A DNA stretch of 64,000 nucleotides from Helicobacter aurati (GTDB lineage: Bacteria; Campylobacterota; Campylobacteria; Campylobacterales; Helicobacteraceae), in assembly GCF_003364265.1 (NCBI RefSeq), contig NZ_NXLW01000007.1, forward strand, positions 1 to 64,000. Direction: 5' to 3'. Below are positions 44,190-54,025 of the stretch, piece after piece; position 1 is the stretch's first letter; each line of letters opens with the position of its first letter. The position numbers were made by a program, and so were the translations under genes. The notes beneath the pieces were generated by a model. It saw only the letters and a list, made by a program, of their open reading frames with translations, was not told the DNA's origin and searched no databases.

Positions 44190-45299
44190 ATGGATTCTTA
44201 TGAATACAATGAATTATTAAAGACGCTCAAAAGTAAATGTGAAAACATAAAAAAAATCATTCAACCAGACATATTACACAATCGTCTAAATGAGCTTGAA
44301 GCAATGAGCATGCAAGAGGACTTTTGGAATAACCAAGAACGAGCGAGTAAGATTCTCAAAGAAAAAAGCAAACTGCAAAGTACGCTTGAAAAATACAATA
44401 TAGCTTCACAGAATCTTAACGATAATAAAGAACTCTTTGAAATTGCAAAAGCAGATGAAGATCATGAAACGTTGGATTTGCTTTTCAGTGAGGCAGATAC
44501 ATTGCAAAAACTCATTACAAAGGCTGAAATCGAAGTGATGTTAAACGGCGAATACGATAACACAAACGCTATTATCACGATTCAACCCGGAGCTGGTGGC
44601 ACAGAATCCCAAGATTGGGGTAGCATGCTGTACCGTATGTATTTACGTTATGCTGAAAGGAAAGGGTATAAGGTTGAATTATTGGATTACCAAGACGGCG
44701 AAGAAGCTGGAATTAAAGGCGTTGCATTTTTAATGAAAGGTGAGAATGCTTATGGTTATCTCAAGGGAGAGAATGGAGTGCATAGACTCGTGCGAAATTC
44801 ACCTTTTGATTCCAACGACAAAAGACACACTAGTTTTGCAAGCGTACAAGTAAGTCCTGAATTAGAAGATGATATAGATATTATTATTGAAGATAAGGAT
44901 ATTCGCATTGATACTTACCGTGCAAGCGGTGCTGGCGGACAGCATGTCAACAAGACAGAATCAGCCATTAGAATCACACATCTACCCACAGGCATAGTCG
45001 TGCAATGTCAAAATGATAGAAGTCAACACAAAAACAAAGCCACAGCAATGAAAATGCTTCTCTCAAAACTCTACACTATTGAAAAAGAGAAAAAGAACAT
45101 AGGCAATGACGACAAAGGAAGTAACGGATGGGGCTACCAAATTCGTAGTTATGTCTTAACGCCTTATCAGCAAGTCAAAGATTTACGCAGCAACTTCGCT
45201 CGTAGCGATAGCGATAATGTATTAGATGGCGATTTAGATGATATTATGGAATCTGTTTTGATATATAACAACACCAATGATTCAACCCGCACACAATAA
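44190..45299 (+). CDS. prfB: Peptide chain release factor 2
   Basis: The 369-residue protein recognises UGA and UAA stop codons. The tripeptide SPF that selects these codons occurs in [13 protein letters not shown] (about residue 206). The catalytic GGQ motif is in [15 protein letters not shown] (about 248-262). The gene is read in one frame from ATG, so the programmed +1 frameshift used to control RF2 in many other bacteria is absent. Domain lengths are normal. Confidence 0.97.
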   Translation: MDSYEYNELLKTLKSKCENIKKIIQPDILHNRLNELEAMSMQEDFWNNQERASKILKEKSKLQSTLEKYNIASQNLNDNKELFEIAKADEDHETLDLLFSEADTLQKLITKAEIEVMLNGEYDNTNAIITIQPGAGGTESQDWGSMLYRMYLRYAERKGYKVELLDYQDGEEAGIKGVAFLMKGENAYGYLKGENGVHRLVRNSPFDSNDKRHTSFASVQVSPELEDDIDIIIEDKDIRIDTYRASGAGGQHVNKTESAIRITHLPTGIVVQCQNDRSQHKNKATAMKMLLSKLYTIEKEKKNIGNDDKGSNGWGYQIRSYVLTPYQQVKDLRSNFARSDSDNVLDGDLDDIMESVLIYNNTNDSTRTQ

Positions 45300-45321
45300 A
45301 TCATAGATTCTAACAATCCGC

Positions 45322-47475
45322 TTAGAATCTATAACTTACTTCAAGTCGATAATCGGTACCAGGCTCATAAAGTGCTGCTCGTAGCTTATTAATTTGTTCG
45401 TTTTTGCTATTGTCTGCTTCGACTTTAAGCGGCGAAGTGGGGTCAACATAATATTCATTAAAGATATTAAGAATGCTGAAACGTAAAGCAAGTTTTTCTT
45501 TGCCATACGGATAATAACTTATATAAATATCAGATACCGTATAGCCATCTTTGCTTATATCCTCAAACTGCCTTTGATAAATGTTATATCCTAACGTTCC
45601 TTGCTTGAATCCCGTAACAAAACGTGAAAACCATGCAATATCAAATTTATCTATCTCATAACGTAATCCTAGATTGAACGTGTAGCCCCAAGTAGCCCCA
45701 AGTTCATACGTATCAGCAATAAGTTTGCCCTGCCCTTCCCCGCCTGCTGTAAGCCAATTCCTCGCCATGCCTGCTTGCAATGTGAAACTCTTGTAATAGA
45801 ATGCTGCGCCTAGTTCAAAGCCATAATTAATAAGCGGGAAATCAAGATTCTCTCTTATGCCTTCCCTAGTAGTTATTGTATTATTAGTCGTACCTTTTGA
45901 ATAACTATTAATAAAGTTAAGAATATTGCTTATATAAGTAGAAAATTTGACACTCATGAAACTATTTGTGTAATCTACATTAAATTCACCGTGGTTAGAA
46001 TATTCAGATTTAAGATTTGGGTCAATTTCTATATGTGTATTGCGCAATAAGGTCGCGTCCCCGGGCATCGCCCCTCGTGTGCTAAACGCGTATTTCAAGC
46101 TTATATCCAATCCATCAAAGATTTGATAAGATAATGCTGTGCTTGGACTAGCCCCTCCTGTAATGTGTCCTTGTGAATTTTTATCATAGTAATAATACAA
46201 ATCTGCTCTCGTGCCGATTCCCCATTTGAGATTCGGAAGAATCTGCCAGCTATCCTGCAAAAATCCTCCAAAGATATAAGCTTCTTCCTTGCCTCTATTG
46301 CGTTTCAATCCCGCTTCTTCTTTCTCACTCTCTTGCATATTGTCATCACGAACACTCATTCCTTGAAAATCAAGTCCATATTCCACAAGATGAGCATGGA
46401 TAAAAGGGGTGCTCAAACGTATATCGCCCCCATAGTTATTAAATACAATAGCACGAGGCAATCGACCTTCTTCGTCATGATTGTGGCTTGTGTCATTTTC
46501 TTGTATTGCAAAAAGAGGTGTAAGATTCACATTCTTATTATTATGGTAGGCATTAAATTTGATACTCGTTCCTCCTTGACTTGGCTTATACTCATAACGT
46601 GCGTTAAAATTTTGATTCTGATTTAAATGCCGAAAAAGCTCTGAATCAAAATGTTCTCCTATTGGATTGCCAATGTCTGCACGAAAAGGTCTTGTCGCTA
46701 TATCATTAATTACGTTATACCCAACTGTGAAACTTTGATTGGCATTAACTTGTCCACCAACTTTTATCAGTATATTATTTTGTAAGGAATTACTACCCAA
46801 CACAGCATTTCTTGTACTAAGGAAATTACTATATACATTTTTCGCATCGCGATAATTAAGAATATTTTGATGTGTAACCGCAGCCAAGATTCCTACATCA
46901 TTAAACAATCTTGCATACACATTTAGATTTGCACGATAACCAAAGTTTGTATAGAATCCTGCACTGACTTCAGCACCAAAGTTCTGTCCATTCCTTAAAA
47001 AATCACTTGCATTTTTTGTCTCAAAGGCTATCGAACCAGCAAGTCCGCCCGGACCATTACTTGCATCTGATACACCCTTGCTTACAACGACTTGTTTGAG
47101 CAAGGAAGGATCAACCATAATATTACCTTGATGATGAAAGACATTGCCATTCTGCGCTACTCCATCAAGTGTTACGCGCATCATAAAGGTTTCCAATCCG
47201 CGCACATAGACTTTTTGCCCCATAATTGCCCCACCACCTACCGCTATGCTTGGATCACTTTTGAAAATATCCCTTAAATTTGTTGCCTGCATCCTATGCA
47301 AATCATCAGACGCAATAACGGTTTTTGTGCTAGTTTCATAGCCTTGCATAGAACCAACTACGGCCACCGTATCGAGCAAATGTGTTTGTGTCGAATCTAC
47401 AGAATCCTTAGCGTCCAAAGAATCTGCTACTGCAAACAATAAAGTGATGGGCAAGAGAGAATATATTCTTTTCAC
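45322..47475 (-). CDS. TonB-dependent outer-membrane receptor
   Basis: The 717-residue protein has a signal peptide (about residues 1-22), a plug domain (from about 33, VAVVGSMQGYETSTKTVIAS to about 170, with YVRGLETFMMRVTLDGV) and a 22-strand barrel that ends YRLEVSYRF with the terminal Phe that guides outer-membrane assembly. The plug motif FHHQGNIMVDPSLLKQVVV resembles FrpB-type iron or heme receptors of Helicobacter. The ligand (heme, siderophore, nickel or other) cannot be assigned from sequence. No TonB, ExbB/D or ABC genes are adjacent. A 5-bp dyad GCAAC-TAT-GTTGC lies upstream at 47532-47544. Confidence 0.9.
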   Translation of the reverse strand: MKRIYSLLPITLLFAVADSLDAKDSVDSTQTHLLDTVAVVGSMQGYETSTKTVIASDDLHRMQATNLRDIFKSDPSIAVGGGAIMGQKVYVRGLETFMMRVTLDGVAQNGNVFHHQGNIMVDPSLLKQVVVSKGVSDASNGPGGLAGSIAFETKNASDFLRNGQNFGAEVSAGFYTNFGYRANLNVYARLFNDVGILAAVTHQNILNYRDAKNVYSNFLSTRNAVLGSNSLQNNILIKVGGQVNANQSFTVGYNVINDIATRPFRADIGNPIGEHFDSELFRHLNQNQNFNARYEYKPSQGGTSIKFNAYHNNKNVNLTPLFAIQENDTSHNHDEEGRLPRAIVFNNYGGDIRLSTPFIHAHLVEYGLDFQGMSVRDDNMQESEKEEAGLKRNRGKEEAYIFGGFLQDSWQILPNLKWGIGTRADLYYYYDKNSQGHITGGASPSTALSYQIFDGLDISLKYAFSTRGAMPGDATLLRNTHIEIDPNLKSEYSNHGEFNVDYTNSFMSVKFSTYISNILNFINSYSKGTTNNTITTREGIRENLDFPLINYGFELGAAFYYKSFTLQAGMARNWLTAGGEGQGKLIADTYELGATWGYTFNLGLRYEIDKFDIAWFSRFVTGFKQGTLGYNIYQRQFEDISKDGYTVSDIYISYYPYGKEKLALRFSILNIFNEYYVDPTSPLKVEADNSKNEQINKLRAALYEPGTDYRLEVSYRF

Positions 47476-47634
47476 AATTTATCCTTATGTCATGAGATAA
47501 GGAAACATTATAACAACTTTAATGATTTAAAGCAACTATGTTGCATATAAACAATAAAGCTGCGGGGGATAACTTGTAATAAATAAGTAATAAAGTGAAT
47601 ATACTTGAGAAATAAAAAGAATAATGATGTAAAG

Positions 47635-48264
47635 CTATCTTAACCAAATTTCATTTTGGCTGTAATAGTGAATAATAATAATTTCCTTGTCCACAATAAA
47701 TGCCTCTAGCGAATCGCTATATCTCCAGCCGCCACTATTTGTATCAATCGTTTCTACAGAATCTAGTTGCGCTTTTGGCTCTGATGGACGACTCTTTAGC
47801 CTTTTTGCAAAGGTTAGCGAACTAAAAGCTTTATAGTCCATTTGGCTTTCGTTATCGTTTTGATTAAAATCACTGCCACCGTTTTGAATGATTTCCATCA
47901 GAGCATCCTTATAGTTTTTGTTGATACGTCTTGCAAAGATATTAGAATCTAAGAGCATCACAAGCGCGTCCTCTATGCTTACGTCTTGGAAAACATAGAC
48001 ACGCACGCCTGATTTTGCTCGAGAAAGCTTGCTATGATCTGGACTAACTGTATTGCTTTGTGTAGAAATTGCCTCTTGCATGAGGAAGTTACATCCATCG
48101 CATGCCTCACGCAACTCACTTAACGTATAGTCTTCAAGCCTTTGCTTAACTGCTTGAAGTTGTTCTTCGCTATTCCCAAATTGTCCTATCCCGGCACAGC
48201 TTGCTAAAATAACGCCTAGACATAAAGTAGTTATAATGTAATAGATTTGATAGATATATTGCAT
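47635..48264 (-). CDS. Lipoprotein of unknown function
   Basis: The 209-residue product has a hydrophobic start and a lipobox LASC at about residues 20-23, so it should be lipidated at Cys23. The mature part carries one CDGC pair near 55 and the segment GVRVYVFQDVSIEDALVMLL, then a Ser- and Asn-rich region. I recognise no domain. It is divergent from the gamma-carbonic-anhydrase-like gene and separated from the receptor gene by 159 bases. Confidence 0.7.
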   Translation of the reverse strand: MQYIYQIYYIITTLCLGVILASCAGIGQFGNSEEQLQAVKQRLEDYTLSELREACDGCNFLMQEAISTQSNTVSPDHSKLSRAKSGVRVYVFQDVSIEDALVMLLDSNIFARRINKNYKDALMEIIQNGGSDFNQNDNESQMDYKAFSSLTFAKRLKSRPSEPKAQLDSVETIDTNSGGWRYSDSLEAFIVDKEIIIIHYYSQNEIWLR

Positions 48265-48372
48265 AATATTCCTTTTGGAAATATGAGTTTATTAATGATT
48301 ATAGCATTTTTGGTTTTTATTATGTAACTTGCGCTATATTCCCAATACATTAAACTAACAAAAGGATATGAC

Positions 48373-48900
48373 ATGTTGATTGCATTTAAATCTATCAAAC
48401 CCAAAATTGGTAAAGATGTGCTCATTTGTGAAGGGGCAAAAATCATTGGTGAAGTCGAAATAGGAGACAATGTGTCAATTTGGTACAATTGCGTACTACG
48501 CGGAGATGTGAATTTCATTAAGATTGGGCGCAACACTAATGTGCAAGACTTAAGTATGATACATGTCTGGCATAGAGAGCCCAATATGCCAGATAGTGGA
48601 TTCCCTACGACTATTGGAGATAATGTAACTATCGGACATAGCTGCATTATTCACGCCTGCCATATTCATGATAATTGCCTCGTTGGTATGGGTAGTATTA
48701 TCATGGACGGCGCAGAAATTGGAAAAGATTCTATTGTAGGTGCTGGAGCAGTTGTTACAAAAGGCAAAAAATTCCCCCCAAAATCACTGATATTAGGGAA
48801 TCCAGCAAAATTTATTAGAGAGTTGACATCAGAGGAAATAGAAGAAATAGCGAACTCGGCGATACGATACGTTGCATTTAAAAATGAATTCCTCTCCTGA
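48373..48900 (+). CDS. Gamma-carbonic-anhydrase-like hexapeptide protein
   Basis: The 175-residue protein is a left-handed beta helix with repeated [LIV]-G-x4 units (for example IGDNVSIWYNCVLRGD, IGDNVTIGHSCIIHACHI and IGKDSIVGAGAVVTKG). The three metal His are likely those in MIHVWH (about 60), TIGHSC (about 79) and HACHIHDN (about 85-90). YrdA/PaaY-type relatives bind zinc and some hydrate CO2; many have no measured activity. The C-terminal RELTSEEIEEIANSA helix is usual for the family. A TTG or ATG choice is not in doubt: AAAGGATATGAC precedes ATG. Confidence 0.88.
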   Translation: MLIAFKSIKPKIGKDVLICEGAKIIGEVEIGDNVSIWYNCVLRGDVNFIKIGRNTNVQDLSMIHVWHREPNMPDSGFPTTIGDNVTIGHSCIIHACHIHDNCLVGMGSIIMDGAEIGKDSIVGAGAVVTKGKKFPPKSLILGNPAKFIRELTSEEIEEIANSAIRYVAFKNEFLS

Positions 48901-48960
48901 ATCTTTCGTATCTCAAACAGCAGAATCACAAAGGCATTGTGCCAAGGGTGCCAAAACAAA

Positions 48961-49251
48961 CTACCAATTTGCATTTGAACAAGATTCTTTATCTCCTGCA
49001 TCGCAAGCTTTTTTGTAATATTGTTGTGCAAGAGTCGTATTTTCACTTACGCCTTTTGCATTACGATAGATATAACCTAAACTTGAACATGCTTTTGCTT
49101 CTTTTTTATCACATAATGTTTTGTAGAGCTCTATCGCCTTTGTATAATTGCCTTCATTATAAGCTTTATTCGCATCATCAAGACTATCTGCTGCTAGTAA
49201 CATGCCAGATAACAACCCCATTCCAATTACCATTGTAAAAAACTTTTTCAT
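48961..49251 (-). CDS. Short Hcp-type Sel1-repeat protein
   Basis: The 96-residue product has a signal peptide (MKKFFTMVIGMGLLSGMLLA) and two Sel1-like repeats with paired Cys, LYKTLCDKKEAKACSSLGYI and YYKKACDAGDKESCSNANW, the last one truncated. It is the smallest of the three Hcp-type proteins in this window. A coding start is supported by AAAGGAAAGAC before ATG. It is monocistronic. Confidence 0.85.
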   Translation of the reverse strand: MKKFFTMVIGMGLLSGMLLAADSLDDANKAYNEGNYTKAIELYKTLCDKKEAKACSSLGYIYRNAKGVSENTTLAQQYYKKACDAGDKESCSNANW

Positions 49252-49579
49252 GTCTTTCCTTTATTAAGATATTACCAAATGACTTTGTCAAATGATTAAA
49301 ATTGTAGCAAAAATTCTATAATGAATCACATAATTGCAAGGAAAACGCGCATAGTTATAGTTCTACCAATCAGACAACACGAGATTCACAAAATATTTGT
49401 TAAACAAGTGAAATAGTTCAGTATATTGTCTAATTTATATGCAAAAATAATAACTATGTATAAAATTTGTCTTTACCGTTTTGAAATTAGACTCTAGATT
49501 TTCTAAGTTTTAGGTTAGAATGAAAATATCTTTAAAAAAGTTGTGAGCTTATTGAAGAAAGGTAATTTAAGGAGAGTGC
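49252..49579. other. Upstream region of the prp genes
   Basis: About 330 AT-rich bases between the divergent small Hcp gene and prpE. AAGGAG at 49569-49574 is the prpE ribosome site. Promoters for both genes should lie here, but no reliable minus-35/minus-10 pair, operator or RNA could be picked by eye. Confidence 0.4.
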
Positions 49580-51517
49580 ATGAGTAATCTCAATACAAAG
49601 CATGTTGGTAAATATGAAGAAGCATACAAACTATCCATAGAAAATCCAGAAGAATTTTGGGCAGCAGCAGCCAAAAACATTCATTGGTATCATTGGTATG
49701 ACAAGGTTTTAGAAGTCATTGACAATCATTATCGATGGTTTGTAGGCGGTTGCATGAATAGTTGTTATAACGCAGTTGATTTACATGTCCATCATGGCGA
49801 TGGCGATAGAGCGGCAATTATTTATGACTCACCTGTAACGAATACGGTGAAAACTTACACTTATAAGGAACTTCAAACAAGAGTTGCAAAAGCTGCTTGG
49901 ATTCTTAAACTAAAAGGCGTCAAAAAAGGCGATACCGTATTAATTTATATGCCAATGATTCCAGAAGCAATTATTGCAATGCTTGCTTGTGCGAGAATTG
50001 GAGCGATTCATACAGTGGTGTTTGGCGGTTTTGGTGCGCATGAATTAGCCCTTAGAATCGAAGATGCAAAACCAGCAATGATTATAAGTGCTAGCTGTGG
50101 CATTGAAGTTTCAAAAATCATTGATTACAAAGAGATTCTTGATTCTGCAATCAAGCAAAGTGCACATAAAGTCAATGCTGTTCTCCTTTGGCAGAGACCA
50201 CAAAAGCATGTTGATACCATTCCTTTTCGAGATATTGACTGGGAGAACTTAGAAGCAATGGCTAAAGAAGAGCCTTGCACTCCACTTGATTCTATCGACC
50301 CGTTATACATTCTTTATACAAGTGGGACAACGGGCAAGCCAAAGGGCGTTATTCGCAGTAACGGCGGGCATTGTGTCGCAATGAAATGGACTATGGACAA
50401 TATTTATGCAACAAAACCAGGTGATGTATTCCTTGCAGCCTCTGATGTAGGTTGGGTTGTGGGGCATAGCTATATCGTTTATGCGCCGCTCTTTAATGGA
50501 AGTACAACCGTGCTCTATGAAGGCAAACCCGTTCGTACGCCAGATGCTGGTGTATTTTGGCGTATGATTGAGCAGCATAAAATCAATGTGCTCTTTGCAG
50601 CTCCAACAGCTTTTCGTGCTATTAAGAAAGAGGACCCAAAAGGTGAACTGATTAAAAAATACAATCTGGATTCCTTAAAAAGCATTTTTGTCGCGGGAGA
50701 AAGATGCGACACTGATACCCTCAAGTGGATTGAGAAAATTTCAAAAAGACCAGTAATAGACCATTGGTGGCAAACTGAAACAGGCTGGGCAATCTCTGGC
50801 AACCCGCTAGGATTAGAAACACTCAAAATTAAACCGGGCAGCGCGACAAAGCCTATGCCCGGCTTTAACCTCAAGGTACTCGATGAAGACGGGAAAGAAT
50901 GTAAAAGAGGTAAACTGGGCAATCTTGTGCTGAAGTTACCATTGCCTCCCGCATGCTTACTTGGAATCTGGAAAGATGACGAAAGATATAAACGAAGTTA
51001 TCTCAATCATTACCCGGGATATTATCTCACCGGCGATAGCGGTTATATTGATGAAGAGGGGTATGTCTTTGTAATGGGAAGAATGGACGGCGTTATTAAT
51101 GTCGCTGGACATAGAATCTCAACTGGTGCTTTAGAGGAAACTGTAAGCTCCCACCCGAGTGTAGCCGAATGTGCAGTAGTAGGAATTGATGACGATTTTA
51201 GGGGTGAAGTACCTCTCTGTCTGATTGTCCTAAAAGATGGTGTAACCGACAAGCCAGAGCTCATTAAAGAAAGTATTATTCGCCTTACTATTGCAGAAGT
51301 AGGAGCTTTTGCGAATCTTAAAGTGATAGGCATTGCCCAGAAGCTTCCTAAAACACGTAGCGGTAAGATTCTAAGAGGAACAATTAGAAGCATAGCAGAG
51401 GGCAAAGAATACACAAAACCCTCCACTATCGAAGACGAATCAAGCCTTACGCATGTTATAGACATTCTCAAAGAGATGGGTTTCCCCAAAACAACAGATT
51501 CTGCTAAAACGAATTAA
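49580..51517 (+). CDS. prpE: Propionate-CoA ligase (acetyl-CoA-synthetase family)
   Basis: The 645-residue enzyme activates propionate to propionyl-CoA through an adenylate. ATP-binding motif LYTSGTTGKPKGVIRSNGG is at about residues 245-262. The adenylate motif DHWWQTETGWAISGNP (about 393) and YLTGDSGYIDEEGYVFVMGR (about 475) follow, and the C-terminal KTRSGKILRGTIRSI (about 595) contains the catalytic Lys that is also an acetylation site. The N-terminal ENPEEFWAAAAKNIHWYHW block and prpB/prpC linkage point to propionate rather than acetate. PrpB follows after 168 bases. Confidence 0.92.
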   Translation: MSNLNTKHVGKYEEAYKLSIENPEEFWAAAAKNIHWYHWYDKVLEVIDNHYRWFVGGCMNSCYNAVDLHVHHGDGDRAAIIYDSPVTNTVKTYTYKELQTRVAKAAWILKLKGVKKGDTVLIYMPMIPEAIIAMLACARIGAIHTVVFGGFGAHELALRIEDAKPAMIISASCGIEVSKIIDYKEILDSAIKQSAHKVNAVLLWQRPQKHVDTIPFRDIDWENLEAMAKEEPCTPLDSIDPLYILYTSGTTGKPKGVIRSNGGHCVAMKWTMDNIYATKPGDVFLAASDVGWVVGHSYIVYAPLFNGSTTVLYEGKPVRTPDAGVFWRMIEQHKINVLFAAPTAFRAIKKEDPKGELIKKYNLDSLKSIFVAGERCDTDTLKWIEKISKRPVIDHWWQTETGWAISGNPLGLETLKIKPGSATKPMPGFNLKVLDEDGKECKRGKLGNLVLKLPLPPACLLGIWKDDERYKRSYLNHYPGYYLTGDSGYIDEEGYVFVMGRMDGVINVAGHRISTGALEETVSSHPSVAECAVVGIDDDFRGEVPLCLIVLKDGVTDKPELIKESIIRLTIAEVGAFANLKVIGIAQKLPKTRSGKILRGTIRSIAEGKEYTKPSTIEDESSLTHVIDILKEMGFPKTTDSAKTN

Positions 51518-51685
51518 ATTATTTTGCAATCCATACCAAGCAAATAATCAAGTAATACAATAGTGCTTGGCAACAAAGCCAACGCTTTCGTATTACAACC
51601 AAGGATTAATAAATCCACAAACTTAGATTCTAAGCTAAGTCAATAATAAATATTGATATGAAAACACACAAAATAAGGAGAAATT

Positions 51686-52558
51686 ATGAGCGCAGGCAAA
51701 CGTTTTAGAGAAGCAGTAGCAAATCATGCTCCCTTGCAGATTCTAGGCGCGATTAACGCATATTCGGCTTTACAGGCAACGAAATCTGGCGCAAAGGCAT
51801 TATATTTAAGTGGCGCGGGAGTGGCTAATGCGAGCATTGGCGTACCTGATTTGGCAATTACTACCCTAGAAGATGTACTTATTGACGCAAGGCGAATCAC
51901 GAGTACTACTGATGTCCCTTTATTGGTGGATATTGATACTGGCTTTGGTGGTGCTTTTAATATTGAACGCACTGTGAAAGACATGATAAGAGCTGGAGTT
52001 GCAGCTGTGCATATTGAAGATCAAGTTTCACAAAAAAGATGCGGGCATCGTCCCAATAAAGAACTAGTGAGCAAAGAAGAAATGTGCGACAGGCTAAAGG
52101 CGGCGATTTATGCACGCAATAGCATAGACAAAGATTTCGTTATTATGGCGCGTACCGATGCGCATGCAAGCGAAGGGCAAAAAAGCGCGATAGATAGAGC
52201 ATTAGCCTATGTAGAAACAGGGGCAGATATGATTTTTGCAGAGGCAATTCATACCCTAGAAGAATACAGTGATTTTGTCAAAGCAGTGCGAGTTCCTGTA
52301 CTAGCAAACATTACAGAATTTGGTAAAACACCGTATTTTAGTGTGCAAGAACTACAAAGCGTAGGAATCTCTATGGTTCTATACCCCCTATCTGCTTTCC
52401 GAGCCATGAATAAAGCGGCATTAGAAGTTTTCCAAGATATACTCAAAAATGGAAACCAAAGCAATAGCATTGCCAAAATGCAAACCAGAGAAGAGCTCTA
52501 TGCGATGTTGGGTTATTATGACTATGAAGAGAGATTAGATAAACTATTTAACAAATAA
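51686..52558 (+). CDS. prpB: 2-Methylisocitrate lyase
   Basis: The 290-residue enzyme cleaves 2-methylisocitrate to pyruvate and succinate. The active-site [17 protein letters not shown] segment (about residues 113-130) gives the catalytic Cys. [16 protein letters not shown] (about 84) and [14 protein letters not shown] (about 150) are metal- and substrate-binding parts. Isocitrate lyase is excluded by length and by KRCGH context. AAGGAG precedes ATG. It is followed after 73 bases by prpC. Confidence 0.95.
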   Translation: MSAGKRFREAVANHAPLQILGAINAYSALQATKSGAKALYLSGAGVANASIGVPDLAITTLEDVLIDARRITSTTDVPLLVDIDTGFGGAFNIERTVKDMIRAGVAAVHIEDQVSQKRCGHRPNKELVSKEEMCDRLKAAIYARNSIDKDFVIMARTDAHASEGQKSAIDRALAYVETGADMIFAEAIHTLEEYSDFVKAVRVPVLANITEFGKTPYFSVQELQSVGISMVLYPLSAFRAMNKAALEVFQDILKNGNQSNSIAKMQTREELYAMLGYYDYEERLDKLFNK

Positions 52559-52631
52559 ATTATCTTTGCAGTTTAGTGTCTTAAAGCATTTGTTTGGTTA
52601 AATCAGAAACTATTTTATCAAAGGAGACTAT

Positions 52632-53816
52632 ATGAGTTCTAAGAAAAAACAAGGTGGATTAGCAGGAATTGTTGCAGGGAAAACCGCAATTTGCACAGTC
52701 GGCGACGGACATAGTTTGCGTTATTGTGGCTATGACATTTATGAGCTAGCAGAGAAGGCAAGCTTTGAGGAGGTTGCTTATTTATTGTTGTATGGGGAAT
52801 TGCCAAAGTCAGAAGAATTAGAATCTTTTACGCATGCGCTTTTTAGCAATAGAATCTTGCCCAAAGAAGTACGTGAGATTCTAAAGCTTATCCCTAAAGA
52901 TTCGCATCCTATGGATGTTATGCGTACAGGCATTAGTGCTCTAGGCAACTTCTACCCCGAGAAAGAAGATCGCAGTAATCAGGATTCTATTGCTCTGCAA
53001 ATCCTAGGAGCCAGCCCTAGCATTCTCTTATATTGGCACGCCTATCATCACAATATAGAACTCAATTTAGAATCTAAAGATTCTGTACTACAAGATAACA
53101 CTGCTAAATTCTTCCTAGAAACATTGCACCAAAAACAAGTACCGCAACTTTGGATTGACGCAATGAACGTCAGTCTTATCCTTTATGCGGAACACGAATT
53201 TAATGCTTCGACTTTCACAAGCCGCACAATAGCCTCTACATTGTCTGATTTACATTCAAGCATTATTGGGGGCATTTGCGCATTAAAAGGTCCTCTGCAC
53301 GGCGGAGCAAACGAAGCTGCAATGGAATTATTAAATAGTCTACCTAATGTAGAATCCGTTTTGCCATCTATGCAGAAAAAACTCGATAACAAAGAGAAAA
53401 TTATGGGCTTTGGGCATAGAGTGTATGTAACTAGCGATCCTCGAAATGTGGTTATTAAAGAATGGAGCAAAAAACTTAGCGACTATAATGCGAACAACAG
53501 GGCGCAGCTATCGGGTTATGCGCTTTTAGATTCGAAACTAGAATCAAGTAATGATTTATATGCGAAAAGTGAGGTAGTAGAGCAGTTTATGTGGGAGTCT
53601 AAGAAGCTCTTTCCTAATCTTGATTTTTACTCTGCTTCTACCTATCATTTCATGGGAATCCCTACCGCCTATTTCACGCCAATCTTCATCATGAGTAGAG
53701 AAACGGGCTGGCTTGGACATATCTTTGAACAACGAAAAGACAATAAACTCATAAGACCAAATGCTGAATATGTTGGTATCCAAGAGAGAAAATTTATAGC
53801 TTTATCTGCACGTTAA
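52632..53816 (+). CDS. prpC: 2-Methylcitrate synthase
   Basis: The 394-residue enzyme joins propionyl-CoA and oxaloacetate. Active-site His lie in GPLHGGANEAAMELL (about residue 220) and MGFGHRVYVTSDPR (about 260), with the Asp in PNLDFYSASTYHFMGIP (about 335). ICTVGDGHSLRYCGYDIYEL near the start is closer to 2-methylcitrate synthase than to the housekeeping citrate synthase of this group. AAAGGAG precedes ATG. prpD is not downstream; the next gene is an unrelated methyltransferase on the opposite strand, so the dehydratase step must be encoded elsewhere or done by aconitase. Confidence 0.92.
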   Translation: MSSKKKQGGLAGIVAGKTAICTVGDGHSLRYCGYDIYELAEKASFEEVAYLLLYGELPKSEELESFTHALFSNRILPKEVREILKLIPKDSHPMDVMRTGISALGNFYPEKEDRSNQDSIALQILGASPSILLYWHAYHHNIELNLESKDSVLQDNTAKFFLETLHQKQVPQLWIDAMNVSLILYAEHEFNASTFTSRTIASTLSDLHSSIIGGICALKGPLHGGANEAAMELLNSLPNVESVLPSMQKKLDNKEKIMGFGHRVYVTSDPRNVVIKEWSKKLSDYNANNRAQLSGYALLDSKLESSNDLYAKSEVVEQFMWESKKLFPNLDFYSASTYHFMGIPTAYFTPIFIMSRETGWLGHIFEQRKDNKLIRPNAEYVGIQERKFIALSAR

Positions 53817-53912
53817 ATAAATTCCAATAAGTCATATTGCCCATTATTTGCCTTGATAAAGGGTTACAACAATAAATTTCTTGCTCACTTGTACGAGGGA
53901 ATCCTCATTATT

Positions 53913-53934
53913 CCCCCTCCTTACGCGGAGGGGG
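53913..53934. other. GC-rich hairpin between prpC and the methyltransferase gene
   Basis: CCCCCTCC at 53913-53920 pairs perfectly with GGAGGGGG at 53927-53934 across a 6-base loop. It lies between the convergent 3' ends of prpC and the methyltransferase gene, so it may end transcription from either side, but no T-run follows on either strand. The surrounding 53890-54025 region is richer in G and C than its neighbours. Confidence 0.5.
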
Positions 53935-54025
53935 TTATGTGTGGGTTGTTATGTTGATGTCTCCTCTTGTCATTTGGGGGCTTATGCCCGAAGTGCAGCA
54001 AATAACGCGCAACAAGCCTCCAGAA

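Noticed and set aside
44190-44280. Programmed frameshift in prfB
   Set aside because: The gene is open in one frame from its ATG with no internal TGA, so the control is absent.
53913-53934. Intrinsic terminator for prpC
   Set aside because: The hairpin is perfect but no T-run follows on either strand; termination remains possible but unsupported.
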